A stretch of DNA of 64,000 nucleotides from Paenalicyclobacillus macrosporangiidus (GCF_900116805.1 NZ_FPBV01000002.1:124001-188000); one strand, 5' to 3'. Positions 20,757-30,357 are shown, numbered from the stretch's first letter. Notes: generated by a model from the sequence alone, not told the origin. Translations and numbers: made by a program.

Positions 20757-21713
20757 TCACCGTTCCGCAAAACTTCCCATAGCCCTGTACTTATCGTAAC
20801 GCGCCTGCAGCAGTTGGGCAATAGGGACCCGGGAGAGCTCCTCGAGCGCTTGGACAGCCTTCTCCTTGACCCGCGCCACCATCGCCGCGGGGTCCTTTTG
20901 GGCGCCTCCGGGCGGCTCCGGCAGGACCTCGTCGGCGATGCCGAAAGCCAGGAGATCGGACGCGGTGATGCGCATCGTCTCAGCGGCCCGGGGGGCCTGG
21001 CTGGCGTCCTTCCACAGGATGGCCGCCGCCGACTCGGGGGCAATGACCGAGTACCAGGCGTATTCAAGCACGTAGACGCGGTCCGTCACCCCGAGTCCCA
21101 GGGCACCGCCGCTGCCCCCTTCGCCAGTGACGAAGCACACCGTCGGCGTGCGAAGGCCGGCCATCTCGCGCAGGTTGCGGGCGATGGCCTCGCTCTGGCC
21201 GCGCTCCTCCGCGGACATGCCCGGATACGCGCCGGCCGTGTCGATGAACAGGATCACCGGCCGCCCGAATTTCTCCGCCTGTTTCATCAGCCGCAGGGCC
21301 TTCCGGTAGCCCTCCGGATGGGCCATGCCGAAGTTGCGGTAGATGTTCTCCTTGGTGTCGCGGCCTTTCTGCGTCCCGATGACCGTCACCGGCCGCCCCT
21401 CGAGGAGGCCGATCCCGCCGACGACGGCGGGATCGTCCCGGAAATTCCGGTCCCCGTGCAATTCGACAAAATCGGTGCACAGGCCGCGTATGTAATCCAG
21501 CGTCGTGGGCCGGCCCGGCTGGCGCGCCAACTGCACCCGCTGCCAGGCGGTGAGCCCCTGGTAGACGCTCTGCGAGAGCTCCGCCAGCCGCTCCTCCAGC
21601 TTGGCGACCTCCTCGGTGAGGTCGATGCCGGTGGTCTCCATCAGCTGGCGCAGTTCGTCGACCTTTTGCCGCAGCTCCAGGATGGGCTTCTCGAACTCCA
21701 GCTCATTGGGCAT
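20757..21713 (-). CDS. accA: Acetyl-CoA carboxylase carboxyltransferase, alpha subunit
   Basis: With AccD it moves the carboxyl group from carboxybiotin to acetyl-CoA, giving malonyl-CoA for fatty-acid synthesis. The 318-residue protein begins with the helical leader [18 protein letters not shown] and contains the crotonase-like core, with [20 protein letters not shown] as the oxyanion-hole region. The start ATG 21713 overlaps the accD stop by eleven bases, so the two subunits are made together in equal amounts. Confidence 0.96.
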   Translation of the reverse strand: MPNELEFEKPILELRQKVDELRQLMETTGIDLTEEVAKLEERLAELSQSVYQGLTAWQRVQLARQPGRPTTLDYIRGLCTDFVELHGDRNFRDDPAVVGGIGLLEGRPVTVIGTQKGRDTKENIYRNFGMAHPEGYRKALRLMKQAEKFGRPVILFIDTAGAYPGMSAEERGQSEAIARNLREMAGLRTPTVCFVTGEGGSGGALGLGVTDRVYVLEYAWYSVIAPESAAAILWKDASQAPRAAETMRITASDLLAFGIADEVLPEPPGGAQKDPAAMVARVKEKAVQALEELSRVPIAQLLQARYDKYRAMGSFAER

Positions 21714-22599
21714 TCGCCCACCCCCTCGCCGCGTGGATGCGCAGGATGGCCGCCAGGGTGTCGCGCATCTGCTTGCGGTCCACCACTTTGTCCACCATCC
21801 CGTGCTTCAGGTTGAACTCGGCGGTCTGAAAGTCGTCCGGCAGCTTCTGGCGGATGGTCTGCTCAATCACCCGCCGGCCGGCGAACCCGAAGAGAGCGCC
21901 GGGCTCGGCGAGGATGATGTCGCCGAGGCTCGCGAAGCTGGCGCTGACACCCCCGGTGGTCGGGTGGGTGATGACGGACACGAACAGCACACCCTTCTCG
22001 TGCAACTGCTCCAGGGCGACGCTGGTCTTCGCCATCTGCATCAGCGACAGGATGCCCTCTTGCATGCGCGCCCCGCCCGAGGCCGTGAACAGGATGAGCG
22101 GATAGCGTTTTTGCGCCGCGCGTTCCATGGCGCGCGCCAGCTTCTCGCCCATCGCGGAGCCCATGCTGCCCATGATGAATCGGGAATCCATGACGCCGAT
22201 GACCACCGGGTGCCCGTCGAGGGTCCCTTCGCCGGTGACCGCCCCCTCCAGCAGGCCCGTGGCCTCCTGTGCCTTGCGCAGCTTCTCGGGATAGCCGGGG
22301 AACGACAGTGGATCGACGGAGGTGATCCCGGGGTCGTATTCAAAGAAGCTGTCGGGGTCGAGGGTAATGTCGATCCGCATGCGGGCGTCGACTGGAAAAT
22401 GGTAACCGCAGTGGGGGCAGGTGTTGAGATGCTTTTGCAGTTCCTTCGAGATCAAGAGCGCACCGCAGGACTGGCACTTGTTCACCAGGCCCTGCGGGAT
22501 GTTGTCCCTCGGCGCCGCGGCAGGCCCCTTCGCCCGATCCTCCGCCTTCGTGGCGAGGGTCGCGTACTGGCGCTTTTTATGAAACAGGTCCTTGAGCAC
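21703..22599 (-). CDS. accD: Acetyl-CoA carboxylase carboxyltransferase, beta subunit
   Basis: The partner of AccA in the carboxyltransferase. The 298-residue protein has the amino-terminal zinc ribbon with Cys42, Cys45, Cys61 and Cys64 (KCQSCG ... TCPHCG), followed by the carboxyltransferase core with [20 protein letters not shown] and [13 protein letters not shown]. It ends with eleven bases of overlap with accA. Upstream is a small conserved gene, 28 bases away, sharing the promoter. Confidence 0.96.
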   Translation of the reverse strand: MLKDLFHKKRQYATLATKAEDRAKGPAAAPRDNIPQGLVNKCQSCGALLISKELQKHLNTCPHCGYHFPVDARMRIDITLDPDSFFEYDPGITSVDPLSFPGYPEKLRKAQEATGLLEGAVTGEGTLDGHPVVIGVMDSRFIMGSMGSAMGEKLARAMERAAQKRYPLILFTASGGARMQEGILSLMQMAKTSVALEQLHEKGVLFVSVITHPTTGGVSASFASLGDIILAEPGALFGFAGRRVIEQTIRQKLPDDFQTAEFNLKHGMVDKVVDRKQMRDTLAAILRIHAARGWANAQ

Positions 22600-22627
22600 C
22601 TTGTCACCTCGCGTGCACGCCGCGTGC

Positions 22628-22825
22628 TTATTCGTACGACGAGTGCAGCACGTCGTTCAACACTTCCTGGACCTCGTCCAACTCGCTCTCCGGGACGAGG
22701 ATCTCGTATTGCTGTTTGGAGACGTGCGTCTTCCGAACCTTGACCAAGAACCCTTCGTCCGCCAGCCGGCGTCGAATCTGCTCCGCCTGCTTGTCCGACT
22801 GCGCGATGTAGATGACGGTCCACAT
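22628..22825 (-). CDS. Small conserved protein, DUF2007-like
   Basis: A 65-residue protein beginning [21 protein letters not shown] and ending with a helix VQEVLNDVL. The beta-alpha-beta-beta-alpha pattern, with 'QQYEILVPE' in the middle, resembles the small signal-transduction-like proteins of the DUF2007 type; I cannot be sure of the family. The start ATG 22825 has GGGGAG eleven bases upstream; the open frame extends to 22885 without a site. It is the first gene of the accD-accA operon, so a link to fatty-acid synthesis is possible but not shown. Confidence 0.75.
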   Translation of the reverse strand: MWTVIYIAQSDKQAEQIRRRLADEGFLVKVRKTHVSKQQYEILVPESELDEVQEVLNDVLHSSYE

Positions 22826-22919
22826 GGCAGGTGATTCTCCCCTGTCCGGGAACCCGCGGCCCCGCCCCGGGCCTGCCCGGGCCACCCCTGGTCACGGATA
22901 TGATGACGTGTCGTCCATG

Positions 22920-22949
22920 ATTCTATCACACGCGCCGGAGGACTCACAA
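22920..22949 (-). promoter_or_regulatory. Promoter of the small protein-accD-accA operon
   Basis: On the minus strand TAGAAT (22920-22925) is preceded by TGA, an extended -10, and TTGTGA lies 18 bases upstream (22944-22949). It immediately follows the terminator of the malic enzyme gene. Confidence 0.5.
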
Positions 22950-22955
22950 ACCAAA

Positions 22956-23006
22956 GGGGTGCCGCGCGGCGCGCCCATCCCCTGGCGCGCCGTCCCCGGG
23001 CACCCC
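22956..23006 (-). terminator. Terminator of the malic enzyme gene
   Basis: GGGGTGCC and GGCACCCC form the base of a long hairpin, extended by GGCGCGCC pairings in the interior. On the minus strand a T-rich TTTGGTTTG follows. It lies about 30 bases after the malic enzyme stop. Confidence 0.65.
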
Positions 23007-23037
23007 CTCGCCGCGGACCGGCAGCGTCACCTGTCGG

Positions 23038-24267
23038 TCAATGAATGCTCGCCATGCGCCGCGTGCGCTCGGCCACCTCCGCGGGATCCACCTTCACGCG
23101 GGCGACCCCGCCCTCGATGGCCGCCTGCGCCACCGCCGCCGCGACGGCTGGGGCGACGCGCGGATCGAACGGCTTCGGGATGACATAGTCCGGCCGCAAT
23201 TCCTCGTCGCTGACCAAACCCGCGATGGCATAGGCGGCCGCCATCTTCATCTCCTCAGTGATGTGCTTGGCCCGGGTGTCGAGCGCACCGCGGAACAGGC
23301 CCGGGAAGGCGAGCACGTTGTTGATCTGGTTCGGATAGTCGCTGCGCCCCGTGCCGACCACCCGCGCCCCCAGCGCCAGCGCCTCCTCCGGGTGGATCTC
23401 CGGTACCGGATTGGCCATCGCGAAAATGACGGGATCCTCGTTCATGGTCCGCATCATTTCGCCGGTCAACGCCCCCGCGACGGAGACGCCGATGAACACG
23501 TCCGCCCCGGCGATCACGTCGGCCAGCGTCCCCTGTCTCCCCTCGGGGTTGGTGTTCTCCGCCACCAACCGCTTGACCTCGTTCATGCCGGCGGTCCGCC
23601 CGCGGTAGATGGCGCCCTTCGTGTCGCACAGGATGATGTGCCGGACCCCGGCGGACAACAGGAGCTTCACGGTGGCGATGCCCGCCGCCCCGGCGCCGTT
23701 GACGACGACGCGGATGTCCTGCATCCGCTTCCCGACCACCTTCAGGGCGTTGATGAGGCCGGCGAGGGTGACAATCGCAGTGCCGTGTTGATCATCGTGG
23801 AAGATGGGGATGTCCGTCTCCCGCTTCAAGCGCTCCTCAATCTCAAAGCAGGCCGGCGCCGCGATATCCTCCAGGTTGACCCCGCCGAACTGGGGTTCCA
23901 GCATCTTCACCGCCCGCACCAACTCGTCGGTATCCTCTGTGTCCAGGCAGATGGGGAAGGCGTCGACGCCTGCGAAAGCCTTGAACAGCACGGCCTTGCC
24001 TTCCATGACCGGCAAGGCGGCCGCCGCGCCGATGTTCCCAAGCCCCAGCACCGCCGTCCCGTTGGTGACGATGGCCACCGTGTTGCCCTTCGCAGTGTAC
24101 TCGTACGCTTTCGACTTGTCGAGGTGAATCTCCTTGCAGGGCTCCGCGACCCCCGGCGAGTATGCCAGGCTCAGGTCGCGCGCGTTCTCCACCTGCACCT
24201 TCGGCTGCACCGCCAGCTTGCCGCGGTTGAGCCGGTGCAACTCCAGCGCGTCCTCCCGCAACGCCAC
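23038..24267 (-). CDS. NAD(P)-dependent malic enzyme, short bacterial type
   Basis: It decarboxylates malate to pyruvate and links the TCA cycle to pyruvate metabolism. The 409-residue protein has SLAYSPGVAEPC, NGTAVLGLGNIG, the metal-binding DDQHGTAIV, and the Rossmann motif VVNGAGAAGIATVKLL. The start is best set at GTG 24267: AAGGGG lies nine bases upstream and the product then begins MALREDALELHRLNRGKLA, as in the YtsJ family; ATG 24276 directly abuts that ribosome site. The gene is single, between dnaE and the accD operon, the usual Bacillus neighbourhood of ytsJ. Confidence 0.93.
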   Translation of the reverse strand: MALREDALELHRLNRGKLAVQPKVQVENARDLSLAYSPGVAEPCKEIHLDKSKAYEYTAKGNTVAIVTNGTAVLGLGNIGAAAALPVMEGKAVLFKAFAGVDAFPICLDTEDTDELVRAVKMLEPQFGGVNLEDIAAPACFEIEERLKRETDIPIFHDDQHGTAIVTLAGLINALKVVGKRMQDIRVVVNGAGAAGIATVKLLLSAGVRHIILCDTKGAIYRGRTAGMNEVKRLVAENTNPEGRQGTLADVIAGADVFIGVSVAGALTGEMMRTMNEDPVIFAMANPVPEIHPEEALALGARVVGTGRSDYPNQINNVLAFPGLFRGALDTRAKHITEEMKMAAAYAIAGLVSDEELRPDYVIPKPFDPRVAPAVAAAVAQAAIEGGVARVKVDPAEVAERTRRMASIH

Positions 24268-24422
24268 GCAAAACATCCCCTTTGCGGATTGGTGCCACTT
24301 CTCAGACGGCTTGCTCCATGATGCGACGCCGGCGTGCGGCGCCAGCGTGCGATGCCCGCGTCGCATGCCGGCGGCCCGCTCCCCGGTTCCGCAGCGAATG
24401 CGCGCAGCCGCCGTTGTCAGAC

Positions 24423-24451
24423 ATTATAGCACGTTTCGAACATTGATCATC
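24423..24451 (-). promoter_or_regulatory. Promoter of the malic enzyme gene (extended -10)
   Basis: A perfect TATAAT (24423-24428) preceded by TGC on the minus strand makes an extended -10 box. The -35 region (GATGAT at 17 bases) is poor. The leader would be about 150 bases. Confidence 0.5.
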
Positions 24452-24542
24452 CCCGGAGATCCCGGGCGTGTCCCCAAGATGTCAGCGGCGCGCCACTTGT
24501 GGCGCCCCGGCGTTTCACGCGTGCGTCCCCGGCGAGTCGCCC

Positions 24543-24606
24543 GGATCCCCGGATCCCCGGATCCCCGGATCCCCGGATCCCCGGATCCCCGGATCCCCGG
24601 GTCCCC
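24543..24606. repeat. Octamer tandem repeat GGATCCCC, 7 copies plus 1 variant
   Basis: Seven perfect head-to-tail copies of GGATCCCC run from 24543 to 24598, followed by one variant, GGGTCCCC (24599-24606). The array begins seven bases after the dnaE stop codon (reading the minus strand). Each unit contains the palindrome GGATCC, so the array can fold on itself in many registers and may act as a terminator-like structure. Such arrays change length by slippage. Confidence 0.97.
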
Positions 24607-24612
24607 GGCGCA

Positions 24613-27582
24613 TCACCGGCGCGGCATCCAACCGACCTTCGCGTTCCCGATGCCCACCACTTCTTCCAGGGCCCCGATGAGCTCCGGCGTCAGCGCCACC
24701 GACCAGCGCGGCTGCAGCAGCCGCGCGCGGCGCCGCGCCTGGTCGTAGAGGGCGACCCGGACCGGGCCCGGCTGTCGGACCAACAGTTCTTTCACCCGCT
24801 CGAGCACGTCCTCGGGCCCCCGCCGCGGGTCGTAACGGATGTACAGCACCCGCTCCTGGACTGGACGCCCCTCGTCCCACGACAGGCCGAGGCCCTGCGA
24901 CTGGCGGCCCTCCTCCGCCAGTTGATACGCCTCCTCGAGGATGTCCAGGGCGGCCTGGCGGCCCGCGCCCTTCGGCAGAAACGAGGACAGGGCCCCCGCC
25001 GCGAGGAGGCTCTCGACCGCCTTCCGGTTGCACGCCCTCGGATTGACCCGCTGCAAAAAGTCCACCAGCGACCGAAACGGCCCTTGCGCCCGCGCCTCCA
25101 GGATGGCCTCGACCGCACCGCGTCCGACGTTGCGGATGGCGAGCAGCCCGGTGCGGATGGCGTCGTCCGCCTCCACCGTGTACCCGGCGCCGCTCTCGAG
25201 GACGCTCGGCGGCAGGACGCGGATGCCGTGCTGCCGCGCGTCGCGCACATACTCCCGCGTCTTGGTTTCGTCCCCCATCGCCATCGTCAGGAGCGCCGCC
25301 AGGAAATCGGCCGTGTGGTGCGCCCGCAGGTAGGCGGTGCGAAACGCGAGCACCGCATATGCCGCCGCGTGGCTGCGGTTGAAACCGTAATCGGCGAAGC
25401 GGACGATGAGGTCGTAGACGCTGTGGGCCAGGGCCTCGTCATACCCCGACCGGACGCACCCCTCGACGAAGCGCGACCGCTCCGCGTCGAGCACCTCCCG
25501 CTTCTTCTTGCCCACCGCCCGCCGCAACAGGTCGGCCTGGCCGAGCGAAAACCCGGCCATCCGCGAGGCAATTTGCATGATCTGCTCCTGGTACACGATG
25601 ACCCCGTAGGTGTCCCGCAGGATGGGCTCCAGGTCCGGATGCGGATAGGTCACCGGCGCCCGGCCGTGTTTGCCGTCGATGAAGGCCGGGATGTTCTCCA
25701 TCGGCCCCGGCCGGTACAGCGAGATGACGGCGATGAGGTCCTCCAGCCCCGTCGGGCGCAGATCGCGCAGCACCCGCCGCACCCCCGCCGACTCCAACTG
25801 GAAGCAGCCGTTGGTCTCGCCGCGGGAGAGCATCGCGTACGTCCGCGGATCGTCCTCCGGGATCCGGCGCCAGTCCAGCTTCTGTCCGGTGCGCGCCTCA
25901 ACGCTGGCGGTGCAGCGGTCTATCAACGTGAGCGTGCGCAGCCCGAGAAAGTCCATCTTGATGAGTCCTAGGGCCTCGATGTCCTCCATCGCGTACTGCG
26001 TCACCGGCACGCCGTCGGCCCCGGGCTGCACCGGGACCAGATCGCTCAAGGGCACCGGCGAGATCACCACCCCGGCGGCGTGGACGGAGGTGTGGCGCGG
26101 AAAGCCCTCGATGCCCCGGGCCGTCTCCCAGACCCTGCGCGCCTCGGGGTTCTCCGCCAGCATCTGGCCGATGGCCGGCGCCTCCTCCAGCGCCTTGGCC
26201 AGGGTCATGCCGGGGTGGGACGGAATCAACCGGGCCAGCCGGTCGATGACCCCGGCATCCGCCTGCAGCGCCCGCCCGGCATCCCGGATGGCCGCCCGCG
26301 CCGCGAGGGTGCCGAAGGTGCCGATCTGGGCCACGTGATCGACCCCGTACCGTTCCACCACATACCGGATGACCTCGTTGCGGCGCTCATACTCGAAGTC
26401 GGTGTCGATGTCCGGCCACGACACGCGTTCCGGATTGAGGAAGCGTTCGAACAGCAGCTTGTGCCGTAGCGGGTCCACGTCGGTGATGCGCAGCGCGTAC
26501 GCCACCAGGCTCCCCGCGGCCGACCCGCGCCCGGGGCCGGTGGAGATGCCGTTCTTGTGAGCGAAGCGGATAAAATCCGCCACCACCAGAAAGTAATCGG
26601 AAAACCCCATCCGCTCAATGACGCCCAGCTCGTAGTCCAGGCGATCCCGCACCGCGTCCGTCAGCTCGCCGTACCGCTGGCGCGCCCCGGCCTCCGCCGC
26701 CCGCCGCAGCACCACGGCCGCAGGCTCCCCTTGCGTCGGATAGCGGGGCAACAGCGTCTGTCCGACGGGCAGCGTGAGCTCGCACCGTTCGGCGATGGCC
26801 AGGGTGCCCGCGAGCGCCTCCGGCAGCTTGGCGAACCGGCGCGCCATCTCCTCCGGGCTCGCGAAGTGGTAGAGATCTCCCTGCAGCATCTGCGCCCCGG
26901 GACCGGCCTCAATCTGGGCCAGCACCCGCTGCACGGGGGCGTCCTCGCGGCGGGCGTAGTGGACATCGTTGGTCGCCACCAGCGGCAGGCCGAGTTGGCG
27001 CGCCGCCCGCACCAGGCCCGGCAAGCCGCGGCGCTCCTCGGGCAACTGGTGGTCCTGCACATCGATGTACAGGTCACCCGCTGGCCACACGTCCGCCCAC
27101 CGCTGCAACCAGGCCATCGCCTCCTCCTCGCGCCCGGCCGAAAACCAGCGCAAAGGCAGCGACTCCCCCCCGCCCACCAGGGCGATGAGGCCCGCCGAAT
27201 GGGAGGCCAACTCCGAGAACGTCACAAACGGCTGACGATCCCGCCGGTGCGCCCGCGTGACGAGCCGCACGAGGTTTTGGTAGCCCTCGTAGCCGGTGGC
27301 GAGGAGGACGGCGTGATCGAGCGGCGGACCGTTCGGCCGGCCTTCCGCCAACGTCTCCGCGTCCTGGTCGGCGCCCACGGCCAACTGCGCGCCCACGATG
27401 GGCTTCACGCCCGCCTGTTTCGCCATCTGGTAGAAAGCGACGGCGCCGTACAGGGCATTGGTGTCCGTCACCGCCACCGCGGGCATTTCCATCTCGGCCG
27501 CCAGACGCACCAGGTCCGCCAGGCGAAGGGCCCCTTCGCGCAGCGAATACTCGCTGTGCACGTGCAGGTGAACGAATTCCAT
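24613..27582 (-). CDS. dnaE: DNA polymerase III alpha subunit, DnaE type, short
   Basis: A replicative C-family polymerase of 989 residues. The PHP domain opens it (HVHSEYSLREGALRL), but the second metal motif reads TDTN instead of TDHG, so PHP metal binding is probably partly lost. The catalytic aspartates are in PDIDTDFEYERR (about residues 391 and 393) and GLIKMDFLGLRTL (about 544). The helix-hairpin-helix region follows. The usual OB-fold, expected between the EEGRQSQGLGLSW segment and the end, is not visible: the protein passes directly to a short terminal domain. It is about 100 residues shorter than typical DnaE. The start ATG has GGGAGGAGGG upstream. It is downstream of ytoI with a 22-base gap. 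Confidence 0.95.
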   Translation of the reverse strand: MEFVHLHVHSEYSLREGALRLADLVRLAAEMEMPAVAVTDTNALYGAVAFYQMAKQAGVKPIVGAQLAVGADQDAETLAEGRPNGPPLDHAVLLATGYEGYQNLVRLVTRAHRRDRQPFVTFSELASHSAGLIALVGGGESLPLRWFSAGREEEAMAWLQRWADVWPAGDLYIDVQDHQLPEERRGLPGLVRAARQLGLPLVATNDVHYARREDAPVQRVLAQIEAGPGAQMLQGDLYHFASPEEMARRFAKLPEALAGTLAIAERCELTLPVGQTLLPRYPTQGEPAAVVLRRAAEAGARQRYGELTDAVRDRLDYELGVIERMGFSDYFLVVADFIRFAHKNGISTGPGRGSAAGSLVAYALRITDVDPLRHKLLFERFLNPERVSWPDIDTDFEYERRNEVIRYVVERYGVDHVAQIGTFGTLAARAAIRDAGRALQADAGVIDRLARLIPSHPGMTLAKALEEAPAIGQMLAENPEARRVWETARGIEGFPRHTSVHAAGVVISPVPLSDLVPVQPGADGVPVTQYAMEDIEALGLIKMDFLGLRTLTLIDRCTASVEARTGQKLDWRRIPEDDPRTYAMLSRGETNGCFQLESAGVRRVLRDLRPTGLEDLIAVISLYRPGPMENIPAFIDGKHGRAPVTYPHPDLEPILRDTYGVIVYQEQIMQIASRMAGFSLGQADLLRRAVGKKKREVLDAERSRFVEGCVRSGYDEALAHSVYDLIVRFADYGFNRSHAAAYAVLAFRTAYLRAHHTADFLAALLTMAMGDETKTREYVRDARQHGIRVLPPSVLESGAGYTVEADDAIRTGLLAIRNVGRGAVEAILEARAQGPFRSLVDFLQRVNPRACNRKAVESLLAAGALSSFLPKGAGRQAALDILEEAYQLAEEGRQSQGLGLSWDEGRPVQERVLYIRYDPRRGPEDVLERVKELLVRQPGPVRVALYDQARRRARLLQPRWSVALTPELIGALEEVVGIGNAKVGWMPRR

Positions 27583-27604
27583 CCTCCATCCCTCCTCCCG
27601 GCGC

Positions 27605-28912
27605 TTATCGCTCCAACACCTGGGTCGTCAGCATGGCCTTCGCGCTGAAGTCCTGCCCCGCGTACACTTCGACGTCCACCTTGGCGAAGCGGCGCCCGAA
27701 GTCGAGGATGCGGGCGCGCACCTCCAGCCGCGCGTCCACAGGGACTGGTTTCATGAAGTACAGCGTGACATTCTCCACCACCATGTCCACCTTGCGGTTG
27801 CGCTGCAGGCAGGCGAGCGCGCAGTTCTCAATCAGCACCATCAGCGGCCCCGTCGCCAGGGTCCCCGTGGCGCCCGTCATCTGCGCCGTGACTTCGCCCA
27901 CCACGGAGAGGGTCCGGTCGTCGTGGTGAACCTCCTCGAACCCGCGCAGGACGATGCCTTCCACCGTCTCGCTCATCTGCGGCTGCCGGCTGGTCAGCTG
28001 CAGCGCGCGGATGACGTCCTGGCGGCTCAGCACGCCGACCAGGCGCTTGTTCTGCACCACCGGCATTAGCTCGATGTCCTCCCACACCATCTGGTGCGCG
28101 GCCGACGCGATGGGGGTCTTCAAGGAAACGGTGTGCGGGTTGCGCGACATCACCTGCTCCACCGGCGTGTCCGGCGCGGACTCCGCCACGTCGCGGGCGG
28201 TGACGATACCGACCACCCGGCCCGCGTCGTCCACCACCGGGAAACGGCTGTGCCCGCTCTTCTCGGCGATGTCCAGGTAATCGCGCACCGTGGCGCGCCG
28301 GGGCAGGACCGCCAACTGCTGGTTGCTAAGGACGTCCTCGACGAAGACGATGTCTTTTTTGATGAGCCGGTCATAGATGGCGCGGTTGATGAGCGTGGCC
28401 GTGGTGAAGGTGTCGTAGGTACAGGAGATGATCGGCAGTTGCCGCTCGTTGGCGAGCCGCTGCACCTCCTCCGACGCGGTGAAGCCACCCGTGATGAGCA
28501 CCGCCGCACCGTGTTCCAGCGACATGCGCTGCACCTGTTCCCGGTTGCCAACAATCATCAGGCTCCCCGGTTCGATGTAACGCACCGCCGCCTCGAGCTG
28601 CATGGCGCCGATGACGAACTTGTTCAGCGTTTTGTACAACCCGTCGCGCCCGCCGAGCACCGTGCCGTCGACGATGCCGACCACCTCGGCAAACGTCAGG
28701 CGCTCGATGTGCTTCTTCTGCGGCCGCTCGATGCGCACCGTTCCGATCCGATCGATGGCGCTGACCAACCCTTGCAGCTCGGCCTCCTTGATGGCCCGGT
28801 ACGCGGTGCCCTCGCTAACCCGCAGGGTGCGCGCGACCCCGCGCACGCTGATGCGCGCGCCAATCGGCAAGGATTCGATGTAGGACAAGATCTGCTCGTG
28901 TTTGGTGCCCAT
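27605..28912 (-). CDS. ytoI: YtoI-like protein: HTH, DRTGG, CBS pair, hotdog domain
   Basis: A 435-residue cytoplasmic sensor-like protein. The amino end is a winged-helix segment (ISVRGVARTLRVSEGTAYRAIKEAE). Next is a DRTGG domain (about residues 75-180), two CBS motifs (about 190-310; the second contains VVQNKRLVGVLSRQDVI), and a thioesterase-like hotdog domain (about 320-435). CBS pairs usually bind adenine nucleotides; the regulatory target is not known. The start ATG 28912 has GGAGG seven bases upstream; an open extension to 29104 crosses a TATAAT. The length fits B. subtilis YtoI. dnaE follows by 22 bases, as in the Bacillus order. Confidence 0.9.
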   Translation of the reverse strand: MGTKHEQILSYIESLPIGARISVRGVARTLRVSEGTAYRAIKEAELQGLVSAIDRIGTVRIERPQKKHIERLTFAEVVGIVDGTVLGGRDGLYKTLNKFVIGAMQLEAAVRYIEPGSLMIVGNREQVQRMSLEHGAAVLITGGFTASEEVQRLANERQLPIISCTYDTFTTATLINRAIYDRLIKKDIVFVEDVLSNQQLAVLPRRATVRDYLDIAEKSGHSRFPVVDDAGRVVGIVTARDVAESAPDTPVEQVMSRNPHTVSLKTPIASAAHQMVWEDIELMPVVQNKRLVGVLSRQDVIRALQLTSRQPQMSETVEGIVLRGFEEVHHDDRTLSVVGEVTAQMTGATGTLATGPLMVLIENCALACLQRNRKVDMVVENVTLYFMKPVPVDARLEVRARILDFGRRFAKVDVEVYAGQDFSAKAMLTTQVLER

Positions 28913-28973
28913 GCCGTCCTCCGTCCCCGCGCCGTACGCGGCCGGCGCGGCGGAAGTGTCCACTTCCCTTCCC

Positions 28974-28979
28974 ATTATA
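28974..28979 (-). promoter_or_regulatory. Probable -10 box of the ytoI-dnaE promoter
   Basis: A perfect TATAAT on the minus strand, 62 bases before the ytoI start. No convincing -35 is 16-18 bases upstream. Confidence 0.4.
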
Positions 28980-29214
28980 CATCGCACCCGCGGCGCCCGC
29001 CGAACGGGGCACAGACGGAGCACCGGAGAGGTAACCGTGAATTTGATGTGATTGGAACAGATAGGCAGGACAATACGAAACCATTTCAACGTATTTTCGT
29101 TCATGACATCAGAATACAGTGAAAAATTTCATTTATTGCCGGCCGTCGAAAGCCAATCAGCGCCTCCGTGGGCCCCGATAAGTCGAAAACCGTTCCTACA
29201 TGTGTCCCGAGGCG

Positions 29215-29230
29215 TTCGCATAAGTGCGAA
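29215..29230. promoter_or_regulatory. Inverted repeat in the divergent ytoI/yitT gap
   Basis: TTCGCA TAAG TGCGAA is a perfect 6-4-6 inverted repeat. A second, looser pair, TGAAC (29261) and GTTCA (29274), lies 30 bases on. Both sit in the 520-base gap between divergent genes, where an operator is expected. The binding protein is unknown. Confidence 0.4.
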
Positions 29231-29432
29231 TCGGTTGCAAATCTCTGTGAGCCTGGTCAATTGAACACCATTTTGTTCACAACCGCGTTGGGCGCGGCGC
29301 CCGCGGGCCCGTCCACACGCCCCATGACACCCAGAAAACACCGTGCGAACGCGACATGCGTCCGGCCCCTGTTCCTGTTACACTAAGGTCGATCCCGGGG
29401 TCTCCCCGGACTGCTGTCAAGGAGGGAAACGG

Positions 29433-30329
29433 GTGCAGTCGCCTCGCCTGCCGCGCATCGACGTCAATGACGTGTTCCACCCGAAAGGGCACTGGTTGTT
29501 CGTCTATTCCGTGCGCATCGTGATCATCCTCGCCGGTTGCCTCATCGGCGCCGTCGCGGTCAACAGCTTCCTCGCCCCCGCCCGCATCTTGCCCGGCGGC
29601 GTGACGGGCATCGCGCAGCTGCTGTATTATTTCCTGCACGTGCCCATCGGGGCCGTCTACTTTCTGCTCAACATCCCGCTGTTCGTCCTGGGGTACCGGT
29701 TTCTCGGGAAGCGGTTCGTGCTGCTCACCGGGATCGCGGTGGTGGCCTTCTCGGCCTTCACCGACCTGGTGCACCTCGGGTTCCATCTGCCCACCACCGA
29801 TCCGCTGCTCATCAGCCTTTACGGCGGCGTCCTGCTCGGCATCTCGTCCGGGCTCATCATCCGGGTCGGGGGATCGTCCGGGGGCACGGATATCCTCAGC
29901 CTCGCCATCAACCGGGTGACGGGCCGCAGCGTCGGCGGCGTGTCGTTTGGCATCAATCTGCTGATTGTGCTCGCGTCGATGTCCGTCTTCGGCGTCCAGG
30001 CGGGCCTGTATTCCCTGGTGTCGATGTTCGCCACCTCGCGCGTCATCAACACCCTGATGAACTTCCAGAACCGCAAGACCGCGCTGATTGTCAGCCCGCG
30101 CGCCCCGGAGATCGCCCGCGCCATCGGCACGCGGCTGGGGCGGGGCAGCACGCTCATCCAGGCGTCCGGCACCTACACCAACGCCGCCACCGGCGTGCTG
30201 ATGTGCGCCCTGACCCACTTCGAGCTGTCGGAGCTGCGGGCCATCTGCACCGAGATCGATCCGCACGTCTTCATCTCCGTCCTCGAGACGACGGAGATTG
30301 TGGGTCACTTCCGCCGCCTGCCGGATTGA
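29433..30329 (+). CDS. YitT-family membrane protein (DUF161/DUF2179)
   Basis: This 298-residue protein has about six amino-terminal membrane segments (from VRIVIILAGCLIGAVAV) and a cytoplasmic carboxy-terminal domain of about 80 residues of the DUF2179 type (RLGRGSTLIQASGTYTNAATGVLMCALTHFELSELR). The family is widespread in Bacillota and its transport function is not established. The start is GTG 29433 with AAGGAGG seven bases upstream; the frame is open back to 29343 without a ribosome site. It is transcribed away from ytoI. Confidence 0.9.
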   Translation: MQSPRLPRIDVNDVFHPKGHWLFVYSVRIVIILAGCLIGAVAVNSFLAPARILPGGVTGIAQLLYYFLHVPIGAVYFLLNIPLFVLGYRFLGKRFVLLTGIAVVAFSAFTDLVHLGFHLPTTDPLLISLYGGVLLGISSGLIIRVGGSSGGTDILSLAINRVTGRSVGGVSFGINLLIVLASMSVFGVQAGLYSLVSMFATSRVINTLMNFQNRKTALIVSPRAPEIARAIGTRLGRGSTLIQASGTYTNAATGVLMCALTHFELSELRAICTEIDPHVFISVLETTEIVGHFRRLPD

Positions 30330-30333
30330 GCGC

Positions 30334-30357
30334 CCCCGTCCCCGTCCCCGTCCCCGT
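30334..30357. repeat. Hexamer tandem repeat CCCCGT, four copies
   Basis: Four perfect copies of CCCCGT follow the yitT stop within four bases, with a partial fifth. It is a short slippage repeat in a C-rich 3' region. Confidence 0.9.
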
